The position numbers were made by a program, and so were the translations under genes. 64,000 bases of DNA from Lepturacanthus savala (Eukaryota; Chordata; Actinopteri; Scombriformes; Trichiuridae). The notes beneath the pieces are model-generated. The model did no database searches and had not been told where the DNA came from. It saw nothing but the letters and a program-made list of their open reading frames with translations. Shown here piece by piece: positions 53,939 to 64,000 of the stretch. Numbering within the stretch: position 1 is the first letter of the stretch; each line of letters starts with the position of its first letter. Where the stretch lies: assembly GCA_030544235.1 (NCBI GenBank), contig CM060470.1, positions 7,380,856 to 7,444,855 on the forward strand, written 5' to 3'.

Positions 53939-54539
53939 GTTCTATTGTTCTATCCTTCTATCATTCTATTCTATCTTTCTGTACAAAATTTTGTTGCATA
54001 CTTATTTATAAAGTCTATTGTTGCATATTCAACTGGACCTACAATAATGTGTAGTGTGGCCTATAGTGCCATGTACTATAAATACACCTAGTTATCATGC
54101 ATAAAAATAAATGTAGAAAGTTTACTTTTTCTTTTTTCCTTTTCTTTTTTTTGTATTTCAAAAAATATGTTTGGTCCATGTTACTGTGTGTTTTCAGATA
54201 TATTTGAATATTTTAAAAAAATAATAATAATAATATATCAAAATATTGATAACGTAAATGTATAATGCATTTAAAGAAATTTTAAATGTAGATTGCTACT
54301 GCATGTTAGATAAGGTAGAGTGTGTCAAATGCAATGGCACGGTTACAATCAAGTATAGAGTCATAATCTATCATTAGACTCCAGGGGAAATGAGCGTTAC
54401 ACTGACGTTGCCATACAGCAGTCTGTACAGGCTCGCTGCTGCTCTTTAGTATATTTCCACTGCAGCTGGCCCTTTAACAAGCGCCTCTTGGCATTGATGG
54501 TTGAAAAAAAGGTGAATGAAATCCAGCCATTCATAAAAA

Positions 54540-54720
54540 TAGGCCCCTGCTGCGCTGCGATTGGCCGAACGGGACCTAATGCATAATTCATTAGCTCCGG
54601 AGACGTCATTGGCTGCTCGCCTAACGGACAGGGCTAATTCACCAATCAGCGGGCGTCTCTTCGTCCAGCTCGAGCCCAGGGGAAAACCGACCGGGCCATT
54701 AACGAAAAGCTCAGTCAAGT
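54540..54720 (+). promoter_or_regulatory. etv5: etv5 proximal promoter
   Basis: This GC-richer segment sits directly before the noncoding first exon. It carries three CCAAT boxes: inverted ATTGG at 54560 and 54608, and direct CCAAT at 54642. A CRE-like gacgtca lies at 54602-54608 and overlaps one CCAAT box. No TATA box is seen at a fitting distance. The transcription start is inferred, not observed. Confidence 0.6.
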
Positions 54721-54863
54721 TTTGTGAGTCGAAGGAGGCACATCGGTGTATCAGTGCGCAGACGACGAAACGACTATCGACACGTTGTTGTTGTTGTTTT
54801 TTTAATTTGTGGACATTTCTACCGCATCTTTCGGGATAGAAAGCGTTTATTTACACGGACAAG
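54721..54863 (+). other. etv5: etv5 noncoding first exon (5' UTR)
   Basis: The segment ends cacggacaag|gtaagct, a strong donor, and has no ATG in frame with the coding sequence. The 5' boundary is approximate. It is assigned to etv5 because it sits between the CCAAT-rich promoter and the start-codon exon on the same strand. Confidence 0.55.
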
Positions 54864-56388
54864 GTAAGCTGCAATATTTATTCCTGCGAGAAGTTATGGA
54901 GCCGCGTCACGGCGATATATTCCTCTAACGCGCTTGTAGTACAAACGAGCTCAACGCCATCTTATGTAAAGAGCTTTACTTTAAGCCAACCATTGTTCTA
55001 TGTGCTGATATTTATTTTAAAGTAAAATAGGTCGTATTCAAGCGCAGCGTGTGTTGTATTTATTCCTCTTGGGTTTATCTGCAATGATATCGGCTTTTGC
55101 TTATCAGCGGGGTCAGGCGACTGTTTGTGATTTTTTTTTTTTTTTTTTATGAATGGACGGGACATTTTTTTCCTCCCTCTTGTTTCCACACGGATCGAGT
55201 TTCACTTCATTGAGAAAAACAAGAGAGAAGGGAGGGATTGGGTGGGGGAAGGGCGGGGAGGAGGAGGAGTAGATGGGGGGGGGTGTCTGGCCCCCAGCCT
55301 CGGCTGAAACGAAAAATAAAGAAATAAAAAAAAAAGTCCCTGAAATGTATACTTGTTGACGCATTGATAAAAGTTGGTCTAAAGTACACAGTGCCAAAAG
55401 TTTTTTATTATCTTTTTTTATTATTCTGCAGTGGACGTGAACATATCACGCTATGTGGAGTAAACTTTACGGTGCGTTTCGGGACCGCATCGACATCATA
55501 TTAAGATTTTTCTTTTCTTCATACATACTCTCTAATGTTTGTGTAGTTTTCCTACTAAAGTAAGTTTTTCATATTTAAATCCATACTTTTTTTTTCTTTC
55601 TTTTATCTCACACTTGGCAGGAAAATTCTCCTCCCTGTTTGCTTTATTTTTTACTTATCAGGTCAGAACCTTTGAAAACACTTTAAATGTTGACTCCCAA
55701 CTCTTGATTGACATGTGTGAACATGGCGCCGCATGGACACACACACTGTGATGTTGTATGTGCAATGTGTGCTCGGCGCCTGTAATAATTGCCCAGCAGC
55801 GATCCTTTATTCGTCACCCAGTAACAAGAGATAGAGGAGTGAGTCACATCACCCTGCGGACTGAGATGTGGGATTGGAAGGCGGTGTTAGTGTAATGTTG
55901 TTGTTTTATAGGCATTTTTTCCCCTTCTTCTTCTAAAGTGTGTGCAAGAGCAGGAGATTCTAGGTTGTGCCAATTGAAACAGCAGAGTTGTCTCTTATAA
56001 TTAAGTTCAAGCTTCTGCAAGACACTAATTGACTCTTTTTTTGCCCCTGTCAAGTGATAGAGGGGCTTTGCTTTGAAGCGAACACCGCAGAATCCAAAGG
56101 TTCATCACTCCTTGGTCTTTCACTCTAGATTTCCAAGCTGATTATAGTAAAAGTAGTGCCCTCAGACCAGTGAGTGTCTTATATAACACGTATTACGTGT
56201 ATTCAGTAATGATGCTGTGTTTACATTATACGGCTTCCTCTAACCGGCTCAGATCAAAGCGGTGTTTGTAGGTTAAATAAAAAGCTGAGAGAGGATGGTG
56301 GCAAAGCGTGACCTCAGAAATGACGCTAGAGGTTAATTCAGCCCTGCAAAAAACTTGTATTGTTGCCTAATTTTATTGCGTTTTGCAG
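54864..56388 (+). other. etv5: etv5 first intron
   Basis: The intron contains a G-rich segment at 55230-55285 with several G runs, poly-T tracts, and the acceptor ttgcgttttgcag at its end. No other exon is supported. Confidence 0.5.
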
Positions 56389-56526
56389 CCATATGACACC
56401 TGCTGTACGTTTCCTCTCCAAATCTTTGTGTTCCCCAGTGACCCACGACGTGACCCAGGCGCTGTCGCTTTAAAGCGAACACCCCCCCCTCCCCCCCTTA
56501 TCGGAGCCCCTGATCACCAACATAAC
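56389..56526 (+). other. etv5: etv5 5' UTR part of the start-codon exon
   Basis: Two acceptors are possible: ttttgcag ending at 56388, and the pyrimidine-rich tttgtgttccccag ending at 56438. The longer form includes a 26-codon upstream ORF (56393-56473); the shorter form lacks it. The frame is open upstream of the Etv5 ATG but contains no earlier in-frame ATG. Confidence 0.5.
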
Positions 56527-56574
56527 ATGGACGGATTCTATGACCAGCAAGTCCCATTTATGGTCCCACCCAGT
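56527..56574 (+). CDS. etv5: etv5 coding exon 1
   Basis: The exon starts at ATG 56527, which follows caccaacataac. It encodes MDGFYDQQVPFMVPPS, the signature N terminus of PEA3-family proteins, and ends before gtaagtgg. This is the only ATG in this frame within the exon. Confidence 0.96.
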
Positions 56575-59500
56575 GTAAGTGGCCATGTGCCAACTTTCAT
56601 CACCTCCACACATATAAAAACATGGACCCTCCTTATGGTCACTGTGGATCACTGTGCATTTATTTGTATGGCAGGCCTATTTATGGGCATTTACCATCTG
56701 CATTGGCCAAATGCAAGGGAGGCGACTAGTTGAAACCTGACATTTCTTTATCGTCTGCCCCCCAACAGCACAAGTCTCATGTAGAGGAACCGTCTCACAA
56801 CAGGCCTCTGAACGATAGAAAAAGGAAGTTTGTCGACACACACGAACTCGCCCAGGACACTGAAGGTATGCCGATGACGTAAAGTGCAGGTGTTTTCCTG
56901 TAATCACGTTGTTTTAACTTGTAATTAGGATCTACAGTAATGATCAGAAACCTCTGCTCATTAGCTTTCGCATCTTGATTTTTTTCCAGAACTCTTTCAA
57001 GACCTCAGTCAGCTGCAAGAGATCTGGATTGCAGAAGGTGAGTTCTACAGTTATTTCGTGACAGTTATTTCCTGTCTATGCCTCTTGAGTCGTCCATCTA
57101 TGAGGCAATGCTGTGGATGCATTCCGTTTTTGTGAAAGTTACACATTTTTACTTCAGATAAACTTCCACTATGAGTATGTCCTATAATGACGTTTCTTAT
57201 CTCATGGTCTTTTTGTTTCTAAATGGCCAACAGGATTAGGCTAGTAAGAAATTGGGCAAGTTTTGAAGATTGAAGATTAACTTGATGAGAATGTGAAACA
57301 TTCCTATTATCGTGTTAGCAATTAGAACAAAAAGAGCAAAGTCCTATGGACGATAACTGCTGACCAAGACCATTTTTGTGTTGCCCAATATCAGCTTTTA
57401 TCAGTCGCCCACCTCCTTTTCTCAGATGGATTACATTGTTTCTCCTCTTTTAACCATTTTGAATGTTTTAAAGTTATTTTCACCCTTTTGTCCACACTTT
57501 TTCTGGCACCTAAAGGTGTTCAGGTTGATAGCTATAGAGAGCTCTAAATGGGTCCATGGTTGCTTTTTCTCATATCACACTCCTGTATCTTCACAGCCCA
57601 GGTGCCTGATGACGAACAGTTTGTCCCAGATTTCCAGTCGGATAGCTGTGAGTATTTCTATCGTTCATCTCTGATTATTGTCAGTGTGTATGTCTCTCTG
57701 TTAAAAAAAAAAATCAACATCCATCACGATAAGGGTGTTATATCCTTGGCTGTTGAATACTGCATTGCTGCCCACATATATGACCCTTTTTTCCCAAATA
57801 GCAGTGGCAGCTCAGGCTAAATATCAGGGTATGTGTTGCAGCTGTGCATCCAAATTATTAGTTACCATCGCGTCTGTACATCCAGGTCACCCCTCTTTTA
57901 TTAAGATTTCTTCATCCTGCCAAGGACAGATGCCATTCTTTGTCTTCAAAAACATAGCACTGGGAAAGAGCTCTCCCTCCCCTCCTCTCTGTCTCTCTCT
58001 CCACCATTTTGAGTTTAATCAGCCGATTGGCATGGGGCATCACATGAGCCAAGCTCCTAATCTGATTTCACACTTTCCCGCACTCGGGCCCTGCTGCTGG
58101 AGTGGGCTAGATTCCAATGGATAGGGTAGCTTCAGAGTTGCCTGTCTGCCTGTTTCAGTCCCCTCCTCCGAAAACTCCAAACATGCTCCTGTTTGTCTCC
58201 TGTATATCATCTCCAGGCTGCAGCAGAGGGATATATTTGAATTATGCCCAATGGAGCATTTTACGACCCCCCCTCCCCCCCTTCCACCTCCCCTTCAACT
58301 CTGTCTTTCTGTTCTTTATGTTTTCGTCTGATGCGTAGGACGTGGAGACAGGGTGTGGTGGCTGCCTGCCTGCCTTTTTTTTGCCTTTTAAATCTTTGGT
58401 TAATGTGGAACAGTGAGTTGCAGACTGACCACCACCAGCCTGCAGTCCTGCAACATACTATTGAGGTCAATCCATTGTGGTTTTCCCATATACAGAGGCC
58501 TGTCAAAGGATTTATGCATAGTCGGCTCATTGTAAAGAGTGTTTGTGGTATATTGTTTGACCTTGTACTGTCAGTATGATGTGTGTGTGTGTGTGTGGCA
58601 CAGGGTGCTCTCAGTTTACAGGAGATATGTGGTACGTATGAGTTTGCACGTAGTAAGCCTTTCTGTTAATCGACCCTTCTTTTGCACCAGTTTAGAGTGA
58701 GGGGCAAAAAGATGCCTAATCTCCTCATTGTTTACTTTTCTCTGTGTGAGGAATCTCACTTCATCCATTAGGTTCCACAGAAGCGCTCACGTGCCCATTG
58801 TTTAGCTCTGCTTAGGTCCATCAGCACCCTCAGTGATTCATTCGGCTCCTGCTCCTCTGCGCCCAGGGATCTAGTTTCTGCCTGGCTATTATGTGGCGCC
58901 CCGGAAACTGCAGCCGATACACAGAAAGCTGCAGCTAGTGTCTAATGGTTACAGCACGGGAGAAGGAAATCATTCACTGCCATTAGATTACAGCCACACT
59001 GATTCATGGGTATTGGTATTGGCCTGTGCTAATGGGAATCAGACGAGAGGTTTGATAGCTTTTTGTGTGCGTAGGGCAGTTAGTATCATGCTACCTACAG
59101 TAGCAGTGCTTGGATAGATTGTTGTTTTTTGTTTTTTTTTTAATTTAGAGCAGAGTCATTAAGGCGGATGATAAATGATGGCTAAGTGACTGTTGTCAGT
59201 CGGGGGAATAAGCAGACGTTGTCCAACCATCCATTTATCCATCAGTTCTAAATGTGGTTAAGATAACTGCTGTACTTCTGTTTATGGCTTCAATTACGGA
59301 GGTGATATCTGCAGTTTATCTAATGCACTCAATCTATTGCTGTTTCTCCTTCTGTTTAGTGATGTTTCATGATCCGCCACCAGCCAAGATCAAACGAGAG
59401 CTGCCTCCCTCCAAAGAGCTTTCTCCCTGTCACCAGGAGAGGAGTCCCATGCCCTACGGAGAGAAGTGCCTTTATAGCTACAGGTACATTATGGCTAATA

Positions 59501-62500
59501 ACATATTTAGAAGTCTGCTCATGACAAAACAATAAAATTGATTGTCATTCTCTGATCGTTCCCAATCTCTTCATCCACAGTGCCTGCGACAGGAAGCCCA
59601 CTCCCGGGTTCAAGCCATTAACTCCTCCCTCCACGCCAGTCTCTCCCTGCGGCCCCACCAGCACAGCAGGAACGCACCCGCTGAGTGAGCAGACCCCTCC
59701 CCCTCACGCTCACTCCCACGTAGCCAATCCGACCCCGGGGCCACGTCCACTGCACGTACAGCAACAGCCCATCACGACGAACGCAGGCCCTCCCAACCAG
59801 CAGGCGCTCCCGGTCCACGGCCACAGCCCGCCCTTCGCCGTGCCCTGTGCACTAATCAGCCAGGATGCCAACACCTTCACGACTGAGCACAGGTGAATGA
59901 GGTCAAAAAACAAAACTTGCTGCCGGTGTTTCGTTTAGTGTCAGAAATTCTAATCACTGTGTCTTTGTCACCCATTCCCCCTCTGCGTATTTAGGTTCCA
60001 GAGGCAGATGTCAGAGCCATGTCTACCTTTCCCCCCGTCAGAGAGTCAAGGACGCCCCCAGTTCTTGCCGCAGCCGTCCAGCAGCAGCAACAACGGCAGT
60101 AACAACAGCCTGCCACGTGAAGGACGGCCGCCGTACCACCGGCAGATGTCGGAGCCCCTGGTGGCCGTGCCCCCCCAGGACTTCAAGCAGGAGCTCATCG
60201 ACCCCCGCTACAGCGAGCAGGGTGTCCCCACCATGGGCCCCCCACGCCAGGCCGCTTTCCACCCAATGGCCATCAAGCAGGAGCCGCGCGACTTCTGCTT
60301 CGATTCTGGTGAGTAGCAAAGCCGTTCAAAGATGGGTTCATAAAACGAGTAGACGCCTCTGCATGATTTTCCTCCCGACTTTCTCACTGGGCGTGAAAGT
60401 CCCTGGCTAGCTGAGTGAGAGTAATTGTCCAGGGCCGTGTGTAAGTAGAACGGGCAGAGGGTGAGGAATGTGCCCGGCTATGTTTGTTCTGGCGACTGAC
60501 ATATGACTGTGAGTTTTAGCACACAGCAGAGGCCTCCTGGATGCACAGGTGCTCCTTTCTCTTTCACATGCATAAAGTGGGTCTTTTAGCTCAGCCTAAG
60601 CCTCTAAGGGCAAAAAGTAAATGGGTCGTCCAGCCAGGTGCAGAGCACCTTTCACTGAGCCTACCTGGAATAGATCTAGGTCAGTGCCCCAGAGGACTTA
60701 ATGTCCTGCAGCGTGGCAAGCCGATCGTGAAGCAAAAGCCTGGAAATTAGTTTGAGCTCGAACCGTGTCCGTCCTCTCCAAAAAAAGTTTTTTTGGGTAT
60801 AGGACAACAGCGGAAACATTGTTTACACACATGGCATAAATCAAACAAGCGGCCCGGCTGTCTGTACATTGTTTGATCCTAACGCCCACACGCCCAGCTG
60901 TTGTCCTCGCTCCACTGCGTTAACATCCTCTTTTCCTGAAATGCTGCAGCTTTTCCATGCAGGCGCCCTCTCATTATACACTCGTTCCTTTTTTTTTTTC
61001 TGCGACAGGCTGTCCAGGCGGTGACGTAATGACAAATCCTCTTAGCTTCTTACGGCCTTTAAATACCTACGTCACGCAGGCCTAGCGTCTCTAGATGGAC
61101 GTAGGGTGTGCATGTTCGGCATACTGACACGGAACATATTGTTCTGTGGCGGTTGGTGGTCTACATGCCCTGCCAAGACCATTGAGGTAGATCTAAAGCC
61201 CCAATTAGAATCCATGCATGTGTTTCTTTGATTCCCTCCTTCTTGAAGACTCTTTCCTGAAGTGAGGACAAGAGGAGGCAGAGATTTGAGGAAACACTTG
61301 TCTTATCAGTAGACAGGAAACCAATATAATAGCTTGGGGGGGGGGGTCTTGAACCCTCAGATGGGGGTGGATTGCTGTAACATGATTGTCATTGAGATTT
61401 AATATAGAGCCATGCTGCTAATCCTGTTTAAAGGCTTGGTGGACATGTGTGCTGTGCAGGGTATTTGTGTATGTGTGTAATAGAAAAGCAACTTTTCTTC
61501 CTGTTCTATATATTTCTCAACAAGACTTAAAACACTAATATAGCCTGGCCTGCCGACTATACAAAAAAAACAAGATACTATATCAAAGCTCTGTATCTTT
61601 ATACACAGTGGTGCTGGTCCAAATATATCTGTCAGCTGGCGAGGTGGATTTTGATGTATTGAACATCTGATATGACAGTGAGGTTGGGATGTCTCTGGGT
61701 CTAAATTTACACACACATCTTCTTTGTTTACAGAAGTGCCTAACTGTCAGTCATCGTTTGGGAGAGCGGGGAGCTTCTACCAAAATAACCATGAAAGTAA
61801 GTTCGGATCATTTTTTGTTGTTGTTCTTTTTGTCTCTTTCATCTCTCGGGGTGTTTGAATAATTGCATTAGGGAAGAAGTCTTTGTGAGCCCTGTGACTT
61901 ATCGAGCTACTGAAAGCTGCTGCGTGAAAGAATAGCGGTCAGCAGCATTTCAACTGACCACTCAAGGGGAAGTGAATCTATCAATGAGTCCTGTGTAGCC
62001 GCTTCACACATACAGTACATTTCTCACATCAGCAGCTCGCAGGAGGCTCGATGCAGCCCGGCTATTTAGCTTTGCGTGCAAGTTTGGATTACTGGGTAGA
62101 GCGTGGCCACTGGCCTTCATCTCAGAGCAGCAACTTGTGTTTCCCACGCTCTATATACTGATACACTCTGAATAACTTTGCTTTTCTGTCCTTTTTTTTT
62201 TTTCCCAATTTCAGGCTTTTCCTTCGACAGAGATCCTCACCTGTACTTTGATGATACCTGCGTGGTCCCTGAAAGATTAGAAGGTGAGATTAGGAAAAAA
62301 AAGTTCAATATAGATAGATATTGTATCCTCATAAAGTGGACTATTGTTAGTGTTGGCTGGGTCCATAATGAACAGCAAGTCCACTTCAGTTACCATCTGG
62401 CAGGAATGTCTCACCACACTGTGGTCGCTGTGGACTACAGAGCTTACTGACACGTTTTTTTTTTCCTCTCTCTTTTTTTTCCCTCTTCTGCATTTTTGTA

Positions 62501-63801
62501 TCTTTCTATACTCCCATCCTCTGTCTTTTTTCCATCTTCTTCCATTCACAGGTAAAGTAAAACAGGAACCTTCTGTCTATCGGGACGGACCCCCCTACCA
62601 GCGCCGTGGCTCCCTGCAGCTCTGGCAGTTCCTGGTCACTTTGCTGGACGACCCAGCCAACGGCCACTTCATCGCCTGGACTGGCCGTGGCATGGAGTTC
62701 AAGCTCATCGAGCCTGAGGAGGTCAGTCCCTGCTGTCCACTGCTGCACTCTGTGTTTTCAGGACTACTTTCATGAATATTTTAGTTCATAATCCCATCTC
62801 TGTGTGTCTCTTGGCCTCAGGTTGCCCGTCGCTGGGGCATCCAGAAGAACCGACCCGCCATGAACTACGACAAGCTGAGCCGCTCCCTGCGCTACTACTA
62901 CGAGAAGGGCATCATGCAGAAGGTAAAGGCACGTTCACTCTTTTCTTTTCTTTCCCTCCACCTTCTCCCCCGAGCGACCATGTGCTGAATGGGACTAAAA
63001 TAGTGATATTTGAACACAACTACATTGCCAGTGAATCCTAGCCCATAGGCTTAATATCCTCTTCTACTAAATACATTAGTATATTTATACTACTCACAAG
63101 TGATATTGTTTCTCCAAAGTAGTTTTATTAGTTTTTCAAGTTACAAGATACAATTTGACATGCATTTCAATATAAACCCACCCCACTGTACCACCATGAC
63201 CATACCGGTTCAATTATAAATGTACATGACAATACTAGTAATAAAAAAATAAATAAATAAAATAAACAGATCCTTAAATATTACTAATAATGAATGAAAA
63301 GAAACACCATTTCCATTAGTTTAATATTTACTACCCCAAAAATATATGAAATCCACTGAGTTTCTCACATTATCCTAAAGTTATTGTGAGTAGTATATGT
63401 TACATTATGGTATTTTAAGCCTTGGATTTCAGCCAGTCAGCCAGACCTGAAATTTGACCTGAAAAATTAAGAGTGGATAGGTCAAGATTATGCATGCACT
63501 CAAAATCCACAAGTATTAACCCGAGGAGATTTCCTGTGAGTGAAACGTGTTTATCCTGGCCTGTCCTCAGGTGGCCGGTGAGAGGTACGTGTACAAGTTT
63601 GTGTGCGACCCCGAGGCCCTCTTCTCCATGGCCTTCCCCGACAACCAGAGGCCCAACCTGAAGGCCGACCCGGACAGCCTGCCGGGGCTGGACGACGACA
63701 CTGTGCCCCTCACCCACTACGATGACGCCGCTCCCTACCTGCTGGATGCCGGGGAGCAGTGCGTGGCCGGCCTGCCCTTTCCAGACAGCTACGGCTACTA
63801 A
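56527..63801 (+). CDS. etv5: ETS-domain transcription factor Etv5 (PEA3 family, spliced)
   Basis: This sequence-specific activator binds GGAA sites and acts downstream of FGF/ERK signalling. Coding exons are 56527-56574, 56769-56865, 56990-57037, 57597-57647, 59360-59483, 59581-59892, 59995-60308, 61734-61796, 62215-62283, 62552-62721, 62821-62922 and 63571-63801. All are GT-AG and in frame, giving 542 residues (human ETV5 is about 510). Features: basic DRKRKF (32-37); acidic activation region about 39-81; SUMO-type sites at K93, K291, K321 and K379; RQMSEP repeats at 230-235 and 276-281; ETS domain 396-478 with recognition-helix arginines R453 and R456. Etv5 rather than Etv1 is indicated by QQVPFMVP, PDDEQFVPDFQSD, PNCQSS, VPERLEGKVKQEP and PLTHYDDAAPYLLD. 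Whether it is the teleost a or b copy is not resolved. Confidence 0.96.
56769..56865 (+). CDS. etv5: etv5 coding exon 2
   Basis: The exon follows the acceptor gccccccaacag and ends before gtatgccg. It encodes residues 17-48, including the basic DRKRKF cluster (possible nuclear localisation) and the start of the acidic region. Confidence 0.95.
56990..57037 (+). CDS. etv5: etv5 coding exon 3
   Basis: The exon follows ttttttccag and ends before gtgagttc. It encodes ELFQDLSQLQEIWIAE, the amphipathic core of the PEA3 acidic transactivation domain. Confidence 0.95.
57597..57647 (+). CDS. etv5: etv5 coding exon 4
   Basis: The exon follows tatcttcacag and ends before gtgagtat. It encodes AQVPDDEQFVPDFQSDS and the first base of Leu82. 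PDDEQ is the ETV5 wording; ETV1 has PDNDEQ. Confidence 0.94.
57648..59359 (+). other. etv5: etv5 intron 4 (1.7 kb)
   Basis: No exon or mobile element is recognised. Positions about 58760-59070 are complex, non-repetitive sequence and may be conserved regulatory DNA. A short GT run lies at 58580-58597. Confidence 0.6.
59360..59483 (+). CDS. etv5: etv5 coding exon 5
   Basis: The exon follows tccttctgtttag and ends before gtacatta. It encodes residues 82-122 with PPPAKIKRELPPS (SUMO-type K93) and YGEKCLYSY, a stretch shared by PEA3 factors. Confidence 0.95.
59581..59892 (+). CDS. etv5: etv5 coding exon 6
   Basis: The exon follows ttcatccacag and ends before gtgaatga. It encodes GFKPLTPPSTPVSPCGP and then a variable Pro/His/Gln-rich stretch, ending at EH plus a split Arg. 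It is strongly GC-rich compared with its introns. This variable region accounts for some of the extra length over human ETV5. Confidence 0.94.
59995..60308 (+). CDS. etv5: etv5 coding exon 7
   Basis: The exon follows tgcgtatttag and ends before gtgagtag. It encodes residues 227-331: two RQMSEP motifs, a Ser/Asn-rich insert (SSSSNNGSNNS) and two SUMO-type motifs, FKQE (K291) and IKQE (K321). Confidence 0.95.
60309..61733 (+). other. etv5: etv5 intron 7 (1.4 kb)
   Basis: I see no exon or nameable repeat. A poly-T run (about 60989-61000) and a poly-G run (about 61337-61347) are present. Confidence 0.65.
61734..61796 (+). CDS. etv5: etv5 coding exon 8
   Basis: The exon follows ctttgtttacag and ends before gtaagttc. 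It encodes EVPNCQSSFGRAGSFYQNNH and E. EVPNCQSS is the ETV5 form; ETV1 has EVPSCHS. Confidence 0.94.
61797..62214 (+). other. etv5: etv5 intron 8
   Basis: A short intron with a poly-T/C acceptor tract at its 3' end (about 62191-62205). No other feature is seen. Confidence 0.8.
62215..62283 (+). CDS. etv5: etv5 coding exon 9
   Basis: The exon follows cccaatttcag and ends before gtgagatt. It encodes SFSFDRDPHLYFDDTCVVPE and RLE. The DDTCVVPE sequence fits a COP1-type VP degron pattern. Confidence 0.95.
62552..62721 (+). CDS. etv5: etv5 coding exon 10 (start of ETS domain)
   Basis: The exon follows tccattcacag and ends before gtcagtcc. It encodes GKVKQEPSVYRDGPPYQRRG (SUMO-type K379) and the ETS beginning SLQLWQFLVTLLDDPANGHF through IEPEE. 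Confidence 0.97.
62821..62922 (+). CDS. etv5: etv5 coding exon 11 (ETS recognition helix)
   Basis: The exon follows ttggcctcag and ends before gtaaaggc. It encodes VARRWGIQKNRPAMNYDKLS and RSLRYYYEKGIMQK, with R453 and R456 as the base-contacting arginines of the ETS fold. Confidence 0.97.
62923..63570 (+). other. etv5: etv5 last intron
   Basis: An AT-rich intron with a short aaataaataaaataaa run near 63246-63265. Nothing else is recognised. Confidence 0.75.
63571..63801 (+). CDS. etv5: etv5 terminal coding exon
   Basis: The exon follows cctgtcctcag. It encodes the end of the ETS domain (VAGERYVYKFVCDPEALFSM) and the C-terminal tail, ending SYGY and TAA at 63799-63801. The tail keeps DDTVPLTHYDDAAPYLLD, close to the ETV5 tail. 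Confidence 0.97.
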   Translation: MAGERYVYKFVCDPEALFSMAFPDNQRPNLKADPDSLPGLDDDTVPLTHYDDAAPYLLDAGEQCVAGLPFPDSYGY

Positions 63802-64000
63802 TGCGCCGTGGGGGTGCTTACGCACAAACACACATGTACACGCAAAAAAAACACTCCCAAAGTCTCTCAAGGCCCACTCTTTAAAATCCAGTGCCGGAAC
63901 TGCCGAGTAGCTCGGGGGGGGGGACCTCATGCTCTCCTCCTCCCTGGAATCCGAAACTCTGAAAGCTCCCTAGCTAAGAATGAATAAGGGCAAAAACCTG
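63802..64000 (+). other. etv5: etv5 3' UTR (start; continues past window)
   Basis: The sequence follows the stop codon and includes a poly-G run at about 63914-63922. No AATAAA hexamer is present before the window ends, so the UTR continues beyond it. Confidence 0.75.

Larger units (their letters stand above)
42898..54539. other. dgkg-etv5 intergenic region (11.6 kb)
   Basis: No supported gene lies here. Recognisable items are teleost repeat pieces at 43966-44028, 47148-47530, 48908-48972 and 49236-49299, a G-rich tract (51503-51528), and a cluster of two MITE copies, a LINE fragment and a TATC microsatellite (52270-53938). Positions about 45470-45930 and 50940-51400 are complex, non-repetitive sequence that could be regulatory. 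Isolated open frames lack splice sites and domain similarity. Confidence 0.65.

Noticed and set aside
56389..56526. N-terminal extension of Etv5
   Set aside because: The frame upstream of the ATG is open, but it contains no earlier in-frame ATG in the exon, and MDGFYDQQVP is the conserved family start.

Overview
This window is nuclear DNA from a ray-finned (teleost) fish. The evidence is spliced vertebrate genes with GT-AG introns, AT-rich introns, long microsatellites, and many dispersed repeats of teleost type: tRNA-headed SINEs, TA-flanked Tc1/mariner-like MITEs, TTAA-flanked MITEs and a decayed LINE. No bacterial, viral or CRISPR-like system was seen.

Two protein-coding genes lie head-to-tail on the + strand. 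Positions 1-41547 hold the 3' part of a type I diacylglycerol kinase gene, called dgkg. Seven coding exons encode the last 265 residues: the linker after the catalytic domain, the accessory domain and a basic C-terminal tail. The exons that encode the EF-hands, C1 domains and catalytic domain lie upstream of the window. Positions about 54540-64000 hold a complete coding sequence for the PEA3-family ETS factor Etv5: a CCAAT-rich promoter, a noncoding first exon, twelve coding exons (542 residues) and the start of the 3' UTR. The dgkg-etv5 order and orientation match the human DGKG-ETV5 neighbourhood on 3q27. The paralogous human pair DGKB-ETV1 lies on 7p21, so diagnostic residues were used to separate the two possibilities.

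Layout: 1-1322 intron; 1323-41547 dgkg exons with introns of 1.4-13.4 kb; 41548 to about 42900 probable dgkg 3' UTR with a polyadenylation signal; about 42900-54540 intergenic DNA with repeats and possible regulatory sequence; 54540-54863 etv5 promoter and first exon; 56527-63801 etv5 coding exons.

The two gene products are not known to act in one pathway. Dgkg converts diacylglycerol to phosphatidic acid and damps DAG/PKC signalling. Etv5 is a transcription factor acting downstream of FGF/ERK. Their adjacency looks like old synteny rather than an operon-like arrangement.

The observations most worth following up are: a 78-bp, phase-compatible, stop-free candidate cassette exon in a large dgkg intron (36025-36102); a decayed THAP zinc-finger copy in the same intron (29479-29776); a full-length MITE ending 86 bp before a dgkg exon; a 108-bp (TA)n tract joined to a near-perfect hairpin; and two alternative acceptors for the etv5 start exon that would include or remove an upstream ORF. 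I saw nothing that amounts to a new biological system.
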